Assembly (NCBI RefSeq): GCF_009617995.1
Contig: NZ_CP044129.1
Coordinates: forward strand, 806,001 to 870,000
Source of the DNA: Halomicrobium sp. LC1Hm
GTDB taxonomy: Archaea; Halobacteriota; Halobacteria; Halobacteriales; Haloarculaceae
Direction: 5' to 3'
DNA length: 64,000 nt
The translations under genes were made by a program, and so were the position numbers. The stretch's first letter is position 1; every line of letters starts with the position of its first letter. The notes below the pieces were generated by a model, which made no database searches, was not told where the DNA came from, and was given only the letters and a program-made list of their open reading frames with translations. Below are positions 16,186-24,597 of this stretch, in pieces.

Positions 16186-17484
16186 CTATCGGAGTAGCCC
16201 AGAGAGCACGGAGGAAGAACCACCGAGCACCCGATCCAGCCGCCAAGAAAACAGTCCGCGTGCCGCTACGACGAGGAGGATTGTACCCACAATCCACAGC
16301 AACACGCTTCCGAGAAGATAGCTACCGATCAAAATACCGATCTGACCAATCGCTGCGGCCGCAATGAGTCGCTTCTTCTCTCGTTCGTATACTTCTGAAA
16401 GATCGCTGAACTCATCCAAGTCGTCGGGGAGAGAATAGCCCTTGTCGGCCCCGCGTTTCCAGACGGTCGGAGCCATTGAGACACCCTCCAATTCTGAAGG
16501 ACCACTTGAGACGGAGAGCGACTGGAGACCGATCGTCCATTCAATATCGCATTCAGTACAGCGTAACAACGAATACGAATGATCGGTCTCTTGAATTGAT
16601 CCGCGGACGACGGTGGTGTCTGCGTTACACACCGGACACGTGTCAGGGGTAATCGGTGTCAGAGAGGTCGTGTTCGAATCAATGCGATCCAGTTCCAATT
16701 TGATCTCTCCGTAGAGCCGTTTGATGAGCGCCTCCGAAGCGTCCGAGTAGGCTTCGAGAGCCTCATCGAGATCATCCGCGAGTAGCTTTAATTCGACGAG
16801 CGTTCCACGAAGGGGGCCACCCTGTTCGATGGCCGATAGGCCCTCAAGCGTCGCACGGTACTCTTCCACCACTGTCTGTAGCTCGATAGCTGCCTCGTTG
16901 TACTCACTGTACCGTGAGGCCGTAGCCTCAGAGTCACTCTGGAGGGCTCTCTCATCAAACGTAGTGAGTTCAGCATGGAGATTTCGAAGCTGGTCATCGA
17001 GTGTCTCGGTGGTTTCCTCAATCCTATTCGAAAGTCGCTCAGGACGTTCGTTTTCGGGAAGAGACTGAAGCGTCCCGAAGAGGTCGTTCAACGCCTCTAT
17101 CGTCTCAAGCACCACATTTATCGCGTCGTAGGTCTCCACAATCTGGTTCCCAGACGAGATCGGAGCGGCCACCGCATACGGGAATCGCTCTTTGTCCAGT
17201 GGAAATTCGAGTTGTGATGAAGACGACGCCTCGTGAGAGTGGGGTGTGTCCGCTGTCGGAGCGACCGAACTCCCGTGAATCGCGTTATGACACTCCTTGC
17301 AGAGTGTTTTGAGATTGCTCGTACTATGGGTGCCCCCCTTGCTCTTCGGAACGATGTGATGGGCATGGAGCTCTGCAGTACCACGAGGGCCACCTTGGGC
17401 ACCACAATTCTGGCAGGTGTAATCGTCTCTCTGGTACACCTCTTTGCGGCGTGATCCCCAGTCGCTGGGATACCCCTCACTCAT
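16186..17484 (-). CDS. Membrane-anchored HNH nuclease-like protein
   Basis: 432 residues from ATG at 17484 (MSEGYPSDWGSRRK). The HNH domain is at about 8-75: YTCQNCG, then HAHHIVPKSKGG with paired His, then LCKECHNAIH with the closing CxxC and His. A long helical region (about 105-275) looks coiled-coil-like. A zinc ribbon follows (CPVCNADTTV ... RCTECDIEW, about 280-320). Two adjacent hydrophobic helices lie at the C terminus (AAAIGQIGILIGSYLLGSVL, WIVGTILLVVAARGLFSW). An HNH nuclease tied to the membrane suggests defence against incoming DNA or processing at a transfer site; both are inference. No operon partner. Confidence 0.75.
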   Translation of the reverse strand: MSEGYPSDWGSRRKEVYQRDDYTCQNCGAQGGPRGTAELHAHHIVPKSKGGTHSTSNLKTLCKECHNAIHGSSVAPTADTPHSHEASSSSQLEFPLDKERFPYAVAAPISSGNQIVETYDAINVVLETIEALNDLFGTLQSLPENERPERLSNRIEETTETLDDQLRNLHAELTTFDERALQSDSEATASRYSEYNEAAIELQTVVEEYRATLEGLSAIEQGGPLRGTLVELKLLADDLDEALEAYSDASEALIKRLYGEIKLELDRIDSNTTSLTPITPDTCPVCNADTTVVRGSIQETDHSYSLLRCTECDIEWTIGLQSLSVSSGPSELEGVSMAPTVWKRGADKGYSLPDDLDEFSDLSEVYEREKKRLIAAAAIGQIGILIGSYLLGSVLLWIVGTILLVVAARGLFSWRLDRVLGGSSSVLSGLLR

Positions 17485-17683
17485 TAGCCATATACATTCA
17501 GGAGATACCGAATAGGGGTTTTGGTGTGGCTGGGTCAACCTCCGGGTCGTTCTAACTACCTAATCAGATATAGTTTGAGACAATCTCACATGCAGGGCCC
17601 TCTATTATATTCCCGTACGACGGAGTGGGTCCCAATCACCCCCGTATCGACTCTGACTAGCTACCAAGACATTATTCACCGAA

Positions 17684-17703
17684 AGACACAGTATTCTGTG
17701 TCT
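17684..17703 (+). promoter_or_regulatory. Palindromic operator of vapBC module 1
   Basis: Perfect 8+4+8 palindrome AGACACAG-TATT-CTGTGTCT, ending 14 bases before the antitoxin ATG at 17718. Placement suggests autoregulation by the RHH antitoxin. Confidence 0.65.
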
Positions 17704-17717
17704 ACATAGATATCTGT

Positions 17718-17948
17718 ATGCCGAGTATCACGGTCAACGTCGACGACGATCTCAAGGCGCGAATGGAAAAGCACCCAGAAATCAATTGGAGTGAGGTTAC
17801 ACGACAAGCGATCCAGGAGAAGATCGAGGCACTCGAAATGCTGGATGAACTCACTAGCGGGAGTGAACTCACCGAAAGTGACGTACAGGAAATCGCTGAT
17901 ACGATCAATAAGAGCGGACGCAAGCGCGTCGAAGAAAACCAGGAATAG
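17718..17948 (+). CDS. vapB: VapB-like ribbon-helix-helix antitoxin, module 1
   Basis: 76 residues. The N-terminal ribbon (SITVNVDDDLKARM) and two helices (WSEVTRQAIQEKIEALE) are the RHH fold. The C-terminal part is an acidic tail that should bind the toxin. Followed after 8 bases by a PIN toxin gene. A palindromic operator lies just upstream. Confidence 0.85.
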   Translation: MPSITVNVDDDLKARMEKHPEINWSEVTRQAIQEKIEALEMLDELTSGSELTESDVQEIADTINKSGRKRVEENQE

Positions 17949-17956
17949 AATCGAGG

Positions 17957-18373
17957 ATGAAGCTGGTTATCGACGCCAATGTCGTCATCTCTGCACTCAT
18001 TGCTGATTCAAAAACGCGTGAACTCATCGTCACACTCGAACCCGACCTCTTGACGCCTGCGTTCGTCCACGACGAAATCGAGAACTACGAAGACCTGATC
18101 GTCGACAAGTCTGGGATGGAACCTGACCGAGTGACACAGTTCATCGACCTCCTGTTCCAGTACATCGACATCGTTCCAGTCGAAGGCTTCTACCCGGCTA
18201 TCGAAAGTGCGAAAGCAGCCATCGGCGAGATCGACCCCGACGATGTACTCTATCTTGCGTGTGCACTTGCAGAGGGTGCGGCCATCTGGAGTGACGATTC
18301 CGACTTCAACGAGCAGAATCTGGTCGAAACGTACATCACCAGTGATGTACTGAACTCGTTCGACACCCTGTGA
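17957..18373 (+). CDS. vapC: VapC-like PIN toxin, module 1
   Basis: 138 residues. PIN ribonuclease: Asp in KLVIDANVVISAL, Glu in FVHDEIENY, and the late acidic cluster IDPDDVLYLACALAEGAAIWSDDSDF. These acidic residues hold Mg2+ for RNA cleavage. Downstream of its antitoxin gene with an 8-base gap. The form with LVIDANVVISAL and IWSDDSDF is common in archaea. Confidence 0.88.
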   Translation: MKLVIDANVVISALIADSKTRELIVTLEPDLLTPAFVHDEIENYEDLIVDKSGMEPDRVTQFIDLLFQYIDIVPVEGFYPAIESAKAAIGEIDPDDVLYLACALAEGAAIWSDDSDFNEQNLVETYITSDVLNSFDTL

Positions 18374-18512
18374 ATCGCACTGCACGCTCGCTTATTCCCC
18401 TATTCGCTCATCTTGGAGTGACCAAAATTCGATCCAGTTGGTCACATCCCGTTCTATGAACCTACGAGTGTGTTCCCGACTACAACGGAGTGGAGAGATC
18501 GTATTCAGCTAC

Positions 18513-19271
18513 TTACAGGATGTCATCGACGACATCACGGAGATCATCTTGGCTAGACCAGGCAAAGCATCGGCCGTGGAGTTCGAAGAAGCGGAACTCG
18601 TTGAGGTGAACCCAGCTGTATGAGACGGGTGCAGGTTCGCTGTCTTCTCGCTCCTCTAATCGGTCGATGACATCTGCTCTCGTGAGAGTGATGTCGTTCT
18701 TGGTGGCCGCTGTGACGAGTGAGTCGAGTTCTTCTTCAATAGTGACGTCATCGAGATCGTCGTTGAAGTAGATCGTCGCGGCAGCCGCGAGAACGTCTGC
18801 TTCCGTATCGAGATTCTGGTCGGTCATCCACGCGTAGTCCCGTGGGAGAACGTATGATTTCTCGAAGTATGGCGTCGTGCTGATCTTCCCGAGCTCGGTG
18901 ACTTCGCCGCCAGCGTCCTGTTCATACACGGCGACAATGCTATCGGCGTGTGCGGCGAGGAGAGTAAATCGGATGCGAAAGACAGGGAGGCGATCGAGAT
19001 CCAATTCTGGAAGGTCGGCCATCAAGAACGGATATGTGGCGAGGCGCTTGTCCAGTTCGTTCTGGACGATGCGGAGCCGTCGAAGGTACGGATCTCGGTA
19101 GCTGCCGAGGATGAAATACGAGTCTTCGGGCGTGTGGAGATGAGGAAGTTCCCGGTTGGCGAATCCCAGTATCTCCGAGGTCTCGTGTGGTTCTAGTTCG
19201 AGCCCCTGGAGCGCGTCGTTCACGCTCTCCTTGATCGCTGCTGCATTCGGAGGTGGGCCGGGGTCAGTCAT
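18513..19271 (-). CDS. Rossmann-like protein, second copy of the repeated pair
   Basis: 252 residues from ATG at 19271. The N-terminal ~175 residues match the protein at 13343-13891: SYFILGSYRDPYLRRLRIV, YPFLMADL, then HADSIVAVYEQDAGGEVTELGKI, PYFEKSYVLPRDY. Here the D-x-I-V-A-V...E-L-G form is closer to nucleoside deoxyribosyltransferase-like folds, with Glu in ELG as possible active residue. A longer middle insert (about 175-230) follows, and the C-terminal FFELHGRCFAWSSQDDL also has a counterpart in the shorter copy (LFDQKGRLYLWQTEEDL). Divergent from the winged-helix gene at 19394. Confidence 0.7.
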   Translation of the reverse strand: MTDPGPPPNAAAIKESVNDALQGLELEPHETSEILGFANRELPHLHTPEDSYFILGSYRDPYLRRLRIVQNELDKRLATYPFLMADLPELDLDRLPVFRIRFTLLAAHADSIVAVYEQDAGGEVTELGKISTTPYFEKSYVLPRDYAWMTDQNLDTEADVLAAAATIYFNDDLDDVTIEEELDSLVTAATKNDITLTRADVIDRLEEREDSEPAPVSYSWVHLNEFRFFELHGRCFAWSSQDDLRDVVDDIL

Positions 19272-19393
19272 ACTGTGTGGTCCTTGGCGCGTGAGCAAAT
19301 AGGTTGCCAATTGGTTTGGCTAATACTCGATTAGACCACATCAGTTGAACCGAAGTATTATTCACGTTGCCGAAGTATTCTCAGAGTGAGACC

Positions 19394-20509
19394 ATGAGTG
19401 ATGCGCCTGCCGCGAATGGTGACGGCCCGTTCGAAGAACAGCGGCAGATCTACGATCTCCTTTCCCAAGAGACGCGCCACTTGATCCTGCAGTTTATCCT
19501 TGGCCACCCGGATCATCTTCCCTCGCTAGCTGAGCTGGCGTATATGATGCCGAAGAACAAGGCCGCAATCCGGGACCAACTAGCGGTTCTCAGTGACCAC
19601 AATATCATCGAATGCTATCGGTATCCACCGAATGAGGACGCGCGTGATCTCCCATCGCAGTTTTACGGCCTGACCGAACGCGGTGTGGAGATTCTCTTCG
19701 AGTACAACTATCTTCGTGGACTTCCCGTCGCACGTGCACTGTACGATAACACGCGCTTGTCGGAGAAGGCCCAGCGCCACCGTGATGCGCCGCGTCCCGA
19801 ACTCCCACAGAGAGTCAGCGACGCTCTCACGATTGAGGAGGACAACGACACTGATTTCGACCGCTTAGAGCGGTTTCTCCGGGAGCGAAAGGGAGACACA
19901 CACAGCATCGACGACCAGGTGACCGTTGCGAAGGCGTTCTACAACGCGGGGATCGGTCCCGACGAAGCGGGCATCAAGCGAACGGAGTTGCTTGACTCGC
20001 TTGCTGTCGATATTGAGTACCAACCACGGACGGTACTGAATCACCTCGTCGATGCTGGCATCCTTGCTCAGACTGCCCCACCCGGACCGGACGTCTTCGC
20101 GATTAGCGAGCGACTTGACGACATCGTGAACGGGCAGGTGACTGCGGAAGCACAAGCGAATCTGGATGCCCTAATCGCACACATCGACGATGAACTGCAG
20201 GTCACAGCGCTTTCTGAGGACGCTGCAGAGCAGGACGGTCCGCAGGCCCACTCCTCAGCACCGTCTATTGCTGTCGCTGACAGTGCTGGGCGGAGTGTTC
20301 GTAGTATCTTGGCATCGGAGTTTGGGATCGAGCCAGAGCAGGTGACGGATTACCTGCGCTCCGGTGACCCAGTCGATCGACTCAATACGGCTGTCGAAGC
20401 GATCGAGTCGTCTGAAGAAGTCACGAAATCGGAAGACTACGGGCAGATCGTGTTTGTCCGACCAGCGTATCGCTATCGGCTGACCGAGCAAGCGATGGAG
20501 CTCGTTTGA
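19394..20509 (+). CDS. Winged-helix regulator with extended C-terminal part, divergent partner
   Basis: 371 residues from ATG at 19394 (the frame opens at 19367). The N-terminal winged helix (about 15-115) resembles the protein at 12800-13213: LILQFILGHPDHLPSLAEL, then FYGLTERGVEILFEYNYL. Two further regions follow: about 150-250 with another HTH-like part (KRTELLDSLAVDIEYQPRTVLNHLVDAGIL in pieces) and a C-terminal part with possible third wing (GQIVFVRPAYRYRLTE). It faces 18513-19271 across a 122-bp region containing a GCCAATTGG-type symmetric motif near 19302-19315. It probably senses a signal and controls the divergent gene. Confidence 0.75.
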   Translation: MSDAPAANGDGPFEEQRQIYDLLSQETRHLILQFILGHPDHLPSLAELAYMMPKNKAAIRDQLAVLSDHNIIECYRYPPNEDARDLPSQFYGLTERGVEILFEYNYLRGLPVARALYDNTRLSEKAQRHRDAPRPELPQRVSDALTIEEDNDTDFDRLERFLRERKGDTHSIDDQVTVAKAFYNAGIGPDEAGIKRTELLDSLAVDIEYQPRTVLNHLVDAGILAQTAPPGPDVFAISERLDDIVNGQVTAEAQANLDALIAHIDDELQVTALSEDAAEQDGPQAHSSAPSIAVADSAGRSVRSILASEFGIEPEQVTDYLRSGDPVDRLNTAVEAIESSEEVTKSEDYGQIVFVRPAYRYRLTEQAMELV

Positions 20510-20519
20510 GCGACGCTCG

Positions 20520-20640
20520 ATTAACTACCTCTGCCGACCGACCTCATCGGCAAACAAGTCGGTCCGGGACCACAACTCCCGACCGAACCCACGCAAGCCT
20601 CGTCCTCAGAACGCAGAAGGCGTTCAGGGCGGGGTAGTTG
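20520..20640 (+). repeat. Remnant of a TnpB-type IS right end (weak)
   Basis: No gene is seen between 20510 and 20745. The stretch CGTTCAGGGCGGGGTAGTTGAC near 20623-20644 resembles the right end of IS1341-type elements (compare GGGTGGGGTAGTTTAC at 23066-23081). There is no transposase nearby on this side, so it is probably a relic. Confidence 0.35.
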
Positions 20641-20695
20641 ACCAGAGCAGATCACTCCTCTATTAGGAACGGGGAGGTCTCTCTTCCATCAAAAG

Positions 20696-20713
20696 TAGTG
20701 TGGCGTCACACTA
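20696..20713 (+). promoter_or_regulatory. Palindromic operator of vapBC module 2
   Basis: Perfect 7+4+7 palindrome TAGTGTG-GCGT-CACACTA, 32 bases before the antitoxin ATG at 20746. Confidence 0.6.
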
Positions 20714-20745
20714 GGCTTTTCACGGATGATCACATACCGAGAGAT

Positions 20746-20997
20746 ATGAGCAGCGACAGGATCGATGCCGAAAGCAAGGTGTCTGGAAACCAGGCGAATA
20801 TCCCCGCCCGAATTCGTCGTGAACTCGATATCGATGACGGAGATCAGCTCCGCTGGCATGTCGAAGATGACGGGAGCGTTCGGGTCGAAGTCATCCAACA
20901 ACAAACGGGCACGTTCGCTGACTTCGACGGCTACGCTGGCGATGAGCCGACCGATGTGACCAGTGACCACGACGCCTGGGGCGTCGACATCGAGTAG
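20746..20997 (+). CDS. AbrB/SpoVT-type antitoxin, module 2
   Basis: 83 residues from ATG at 20746. Swapped-hairpin AbrB fold: KVSGNQANIPARIRRELDID, then GDQLRWHVEDDGSVRVEV. The acidic C-terminal tail (FDGYAGDEP...DHDAWGVDIE) should bind the toxin. Its stop codon is directly followed by the toxin ATG (TAGATG). Confidence 0.85.
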   Translation: MSSDRIDAESKVSGNQANIPARIRRELDIDDGDQLRWHVEDDGSVRVEVIQQQTGTFADFDGYAGDEPTDVTSDHDAWGVDIE

Positions 20998-21432
20998 ATG
21001 CCTCGCGCACTCATCGATACGACAGTCCTCTTTGCGGCCGCATATCAGCGAGATGGTGCACACGACGCCGCACTTCCGGTGCTTCGCGGCATCGACGATG
21101 GAACGCTTCCAGAGGCAGTCGTCCTCGACTACGTCCTCGCTGAAACGCTCAACGGCCTCACGACCCACGCCGGCCATGACGCAGCCGTCGATCTCCTTGA
21201 TCGCATCGAGGAAAATGCACGCTTCCACATCGACTCACTCAACACGGACGCCCTTGCGACAGGGAAGGCCCGCTTTCGCCAACACGAGCAATTCTCCTTC
21301 GTCGATGCCTGCATTGTCGCGTATATGCAAACCGAGGGACTTGGCTATCTGTATGCGTTCGACGATGACTTCGATGCAGCCGAGGATGTCTATCGACTCG
21401 ATACAGCGACGAATCCCTACGACCCAAGCTGA
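20998..21432 (+). CDS. vapC: VapC PIN toxin, module 2
   Basis: 144 residues. PIN acidic residues: LIDTTVLFAAAY, VVLDYVLAETLNGL, SFVDACIVAYMQ and YAFDDDFDAAEDV. Predicted Mg2+-dependent RNase. It pairs with an AbrB-type antitoxin rather than the RHH type of the other modules. Confidence 0.88.
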   Translation: MPRALIDTTVLFAAAYQRDGAHDAALPVLRGIDDGTLPEAVVLDYVLAETLNGLTTHAGHDAAVDLLDRIEENARFHIDSLNTDALATGKARFRQHEQFSFVDACIVAYMQTEGLGYLYAFDDDFDAAEDVYRLDTATNPYDPS

Positions 21433-21463
21433 AAATATACAACGCATGAGTAAGACTCTTTGA

Positions 21464-21757
21464 CATCCTCCCCTGCATATCTCCACTCACTCTCGTGAAA
21501 TGTGGGGGGTCCCCCTCATCCCGGTTTGCACCTGCATCAGAGCGATCGTGTATCCGTCGCGCCACTCACACACCAAATTCCGAGTTAGTCTTCGACTCAG
21601 CGTAATTCAAGGTGGAGCCTCCGGCCTCAAGGAGCGACCGAAGCGTAGCGGAGGGAGCGAGTAGGCCGGAGAGGAAACCGACTTGGCACGACACAACCGG
21701 CATACTACGACCGGCTGACTCCCGAACGTATAACTACCGTCGCCACTTCTCTGAAGT
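21464..21757. repeat. IS-end relics and a direct-repeat arm left of TnpB element 1
   Basis: 21469-21484 (CTTTGACATCCTCCCC) is the reverse complement of the right tip of the other TnpB element (52059-52074). 21491-21598 repeats at 23793-23940 (TCTCGTGAAATGTGGGG..., CACCTGCAT..., ATTCCGAGTTAGTCTTCGAC). 21611-21680 can form a long hairpin (TCCGGCCTC ... TAGGCCGGA) that resembles the right end of TnpB element 1. No gene is seen. Confidence 0.5.
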
Positions 21758-22999
21758 ATGGCTGTGCGTCGAACCGCCGTCGTGAAACTCGCTGTTTCCG
21801 ACGAGCAACGCGACGCACTCCACCGAACCGCTGACCAATACCTCGACTGCGCAAATCGAACCGCAGACTACTGCTGGTCCAGCACCTCCTACACCGAGTG
21901 CAAGACCAACAAACGGCAGGTTCGAGACGCGCTCTACTCCAAACTTCGAGGGGAGACGGATCTACAGGCACAACTCGTTCAAGCCGCCATCAAACGCGCC
22001 GTCGAAGCCGTCAAAGCGTGTGTCGAACGCTGGAAGAAGGGACAGCGCGTCTCTTGCCCCACGTTCACCGCTGAAACGCTGGACTACGACACGCGGAGCG
22101 CGACCTTCTACCGCAACAAGGTGTCGCTAGCAACTGTCGAAGGGAGGGTCGAACCCTCGTTTGTTCTCCCGGCGGACAGTCCGACGCCCTACGAGCGGTA
22201 CGTACTCTCAGAGGACCACGAGTTCCGCGAAAGTACGCTTCGGTACGACACGGCAACCGACGAGTTCTACCTCAACATCTCGACGCGGCGGATTGACAGC
22301 GACGACGAGGTTTCGGAAGATACTGAGCACCAAACGGTCCTCGGTATCGACCTCGGCGTCAACAGTCTCGCGGTGTCTTCGACCGGCACGTTCTGGCAAG
22401 GTGACGAGTATGACCACTGGTGCCGCGAGTTCGAGAAGCGGCGTGGTGAGATGCAACAGCGCGGCACGCAAGCCGCGCACAATGCCCTGCTTCGCCTCGG
22501 CAAGCGCGAGGAAGCCTGGCGGAAACAGTACATCCACATCGTCGCAAACGAGATCGTTTCGGAAGCCGTCGAGAACGGATGCGACGTGATCGTGTTCGAA
22601 GATCTAACGGACATCCGCAAGCGGCTTCCGCAGGCGAAGTGGCACCACATCTGGGCGTTCCGACGCCTTTCCGAGTACGTCGATTACAAAGCTCCCGAAC
22701 AGGGCGTCTCCGTGGAGCAAGTCGAGCCGAACCACACGTCCCAACGCTGTTCTCGGACGGACTGTGGGTTCACGCACGACGATAACCGCCACGGCGAACA
22801 CTTCGAGTGCCAGAAATGCGGCTACGAGGTGAACGCGGACTACAACGGCGCGAAGAATATCGGGCTACGGTATGCTCGAAAACGAAAACACAGACTCCGG
22901 TCCTCGCCCAAGTCGGGGAGCGGAGACGCACCAGTAGACGTGCGTGTGAATGGTGGGACGTTGAACGGCGAGAGTCACCGGCCTATTGCTGGCGACTGA
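21758..22999 (+). CDS. tnpB: TnpB, RNA-guided nuclease of an IS200/IS605-family element
   Basis: 413 residues. RuvC-like catalytic residues: Asp in GIDLGVNSLAV, Glu in VIVFEDLTDIRK and Asp in NADYNGAKNI. Zinc finger: SQRCSRTDCGF and FECQKCGYEV. TnpB uses an RNA from the right end of its own element to cut DNA and so helps maintain the insertion. No TnpA transposase is encoded nearby, so mobility would depend on a TnpA elsewhere. All key residues are present, so the protein may be active. Confidence 0.92.
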   Translation: MAVRRTAVVKLAVSDEQRDALHRTADQYLDCANRTADYCWSSTSYTECKTNKRQVRDALYSKLRGETDLQAQLVQAAIKRAVEAVKACVERWKKGQRVSCPTFTAETLDYDTRSATFYRNKVSLATVEGRVEPSFVLPADSPTPYERYVLSEDHEFRESTLRYDTATDEFYLNISTRRIDSDDEVSEDTEHQTVLGIDLGVNSLAVSSTGTFWQGDEYDHWCREFEKRRGEMQQRGTQAAHNALLRLGKREEAWRKQYIHIVANEIVSEAVENGCDVIVFEDLTDIRKRLPQAKWHHIWAFRRLSEYVDYKAPEQGVSVEQVEPNHTSQRCSRTDCGFTHDDNRHGEHFECQKCGYEVNADYNGAKNIGLRYARKRKHRLRSSPKSGSGDAPVDVRVNGGTLNGESHRPIAGD

Positions 23000-23001
23000 T
23001 T

Positions 23002-23081
23002 GCCGGGAGTCCACATCAAAGCCCCACCCTCAAGGACCGAGGTGCGTATGCGCCGAGGGAGTAGGGTGGGGTAGTTTACAT
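23002..23081 (+). mobile_element. Right end of TnpB element 1 with guide-RNA-type hairpin
   Basis: After the tnpB stop comes CCCCACCCT ... AGGGTGGGG with a long internal part, ending GTAGTTTAC near 23081. In this family the 3' end of the transcript forms the omega RNA scaffold, and the bases just beyond the element act as guide. The exact right boundary is uncertain by a few bases. Confidence 0.55.
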
Positions 23082-23196
23082 CGCTCTCAACAGAACGGGT
23101 ACCTGGAAGGAGAGTACCGACAGACACTCATTTGACAACGACCAAGGACGCGAGCAACACCGAAACGAAAACCAGGCTGACAGCCCTCTCACCGAT

Positions 23197-23754
23197 ATGG
23201 ACCGAAGTCCAACGTCGTTCGCTGAAGCCCTCGACTCCGGCGACGCAGACCGCGTGAACGACGCGATCGACGAGATCGAAGCGGTCGACTCGACCGTGCG
23301 CGTCGAGCAGTACGCGGCGCTGTTCGACGCGTGTGAGCCGATCTACGAGAGCGACGACGGCTATGTCCGCCAGTCGGTCGTACGCTTCCTGCGCGACGCC
23401 TATCCGATGCTCGAACTGACGATCGCCGCCAGTGAGGCCGATCGCGTCGACGGCTACACGATCGACGACCTCCGCGAGAACAGGACCCGTCTCGTCGAAT
23501 TCCTCCTCGATGCACTCGAAGACGACGACGGACGGGTCCGAACAGCAGCTGTCGACGGCTTCGACACGCTCGGCGTCGCGATCGATCTGGCAGAGATCGA
23601 TGCCGAACAGCAGGCGCTGATCGAGGCACTCGAAGAACTCGCCAGCGACCTCCCTGAAGACAAAGCCACGCACGTCGACGACGCGAAACAGGCGGTGGCG
23701 CGAATGGGGTTGGTCGGGAGTCTCGTGTCTGACCTCGATCTCGATCTGCCGTGA
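23197..23754 (+). CDS. HEAT-repeat-like haloarchaeal protein
   Basis: 185 residues, acidic and all-helical. Two or three HEAT-like helix pairs are suggested by VRQSVVRFLRDAYPML, LVEFLLDALEDDDGRVRTAAVDGFDTLG and ALIEALEELASDL. Such proteins are protein-protein adaptors. No partner gene: a TnpB element lies to its left and a truncated orc gene to its right. It is enclosed with tnpB between two direct repeats (21491-21598 and 23793-23940). Confidence 0.65.
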   Translation: MDRSPTSFAEALDSGDADRVNDAIDEIEAVDSTVRVEQYAALFDACEPIYESDDGYVRQSVVRFLRDAYPMLELTIAASEADRVDGYTIDDLRENRTRLVEFLLDALEDDDGRVRTAAVDGFDTLGVAIDLAEIDAEQQALIEALEELASDLPEDKATHVDDAKQAVARMGLVGSLVSDLDLDLP

Positions 23755-23792
23755 GCGTGGTCGCTCTCTCCCCACCTCCTGCGTCTCTTCAT

Positions 23793-24186
23793 TGATTCTC
23801 GTGAAATGTGGGGGTTCCCCACTCATTCCAGTTCGCACCTGCATTCAGAACGATCCTGTACTTGTCGACAACAGAGCAGAGATTTCGAATTCAACATCAG
23901 TTAGTCACCCCCCACACCCAATTCCGAGTTAGTCTTCGACAGAGAAAGCAAGACCCGGTGAGTGAACTCAGAGACACAGCTCATTCCGAGTTAGTTGGTC
24001 ACGCCACTGGATGAGCGAAACACTGTCACTGTTTTCGGACCCACACACCCCACTGTTTCCTGTGAACAGCCACCTACGTACCCCCACCACTGCTCCACAC
24101 GGAACTCCAGTTCCAAGGTCAGAAAACTATCTCTCGTTGACAACCAGAAAGTGTCAGCACTTCATAGGAAACAGTGGGGTGTCGCC
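23793..24186. repeat. Direct-repeat arm and box pairs before the truncated orc gene
   Basis: 23793-23940 repeats 21491-21598. ATTCCGAGTTAG recurs at 23921 and 23983, iteron-like. Closer to the orc fragment, 24043-24064 (CACACCCCACTGTTTCCTGTG) is the inverse of 24165-24186 (ATAGGAAACAGTGGGGTGTCG), and a related box lies at 24078-24103. This looks like an origin whose initiator gene is now broken. No gene in 23755-24237. Confidence 0.6.
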
Positions 24187-24208
24187 AACACCACTACCAG
24201 ACACTGAT

Positions 24209-24217
24209 TTATAAGCG
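24209..24217 (+). promoter_or_regulatory. TATA box of the truncated orc gene
   Basis: ATTTATAAG centred about 25 bases before the ATG at 24238; the promoter looks intact although the gene is truncated. Confidence 0.6.
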
Positions 24218-24237
24218 AAGACGGGACCAGACACCTC

Positions 24238-24534
24238 ATGACAGGGTTTGAGCGCAATCGTAGTATCTTCTCGAACAAGGACGCACTCAGTGAATCGTAC
24301 CAGCCCGAAGAAATAGAAGAACGAGACGAAGAGATCGCCGCCTACATGGACGCTCTCCAACCGATCGTCGACGGCTGGGTGCCGAACAATATCTTCCTGT
24401 ATGGGAACACCGGCGTCGGAAAGACCGCTGTCACGGAGTCCCTCCTTCGGATGCTCGAAGCAGACGTCGAAGCCTACGATGACGTGGACCTCTCGGTCCT
24501 CTTGCTCAATTGCAACAGGCTCACCTCGCCATAG
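24238..24534 (+). pseudogene. Truncated Orc1/Cdc6, N-terminal fragment only
   Basis: 98 residues: ESYQPEEIEERDEEIAAYMDAL, Walker A as YGNTGVGKTAV, then LLLNCNRLTSP and stop. Intact relatives in this window continue after the equivalent ILNC with Walker B, sensor motifs and a winged helix, all absent here. The break falls about residue 92. Promoter and origin-like boxes upstream are preserved, so a short protein with a P-loop could still be made. Closest in sequence to the orc at 31301-32533 (both YGN/KTGVGKTA). Confidence 0.85.
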
Positions 24535-24597
24535 CCAAACGAGGCAATAGCGTTGAATCAATTGAGATCTGCCTATAGAATGCCATTCTCAACCAGA

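Noticed and set aside
23128-23844. 238-residue minus-strand open frame
   Set aside because: Antisense of the HEAT-like gene; its start lies in the direct repeat and has no promoter.
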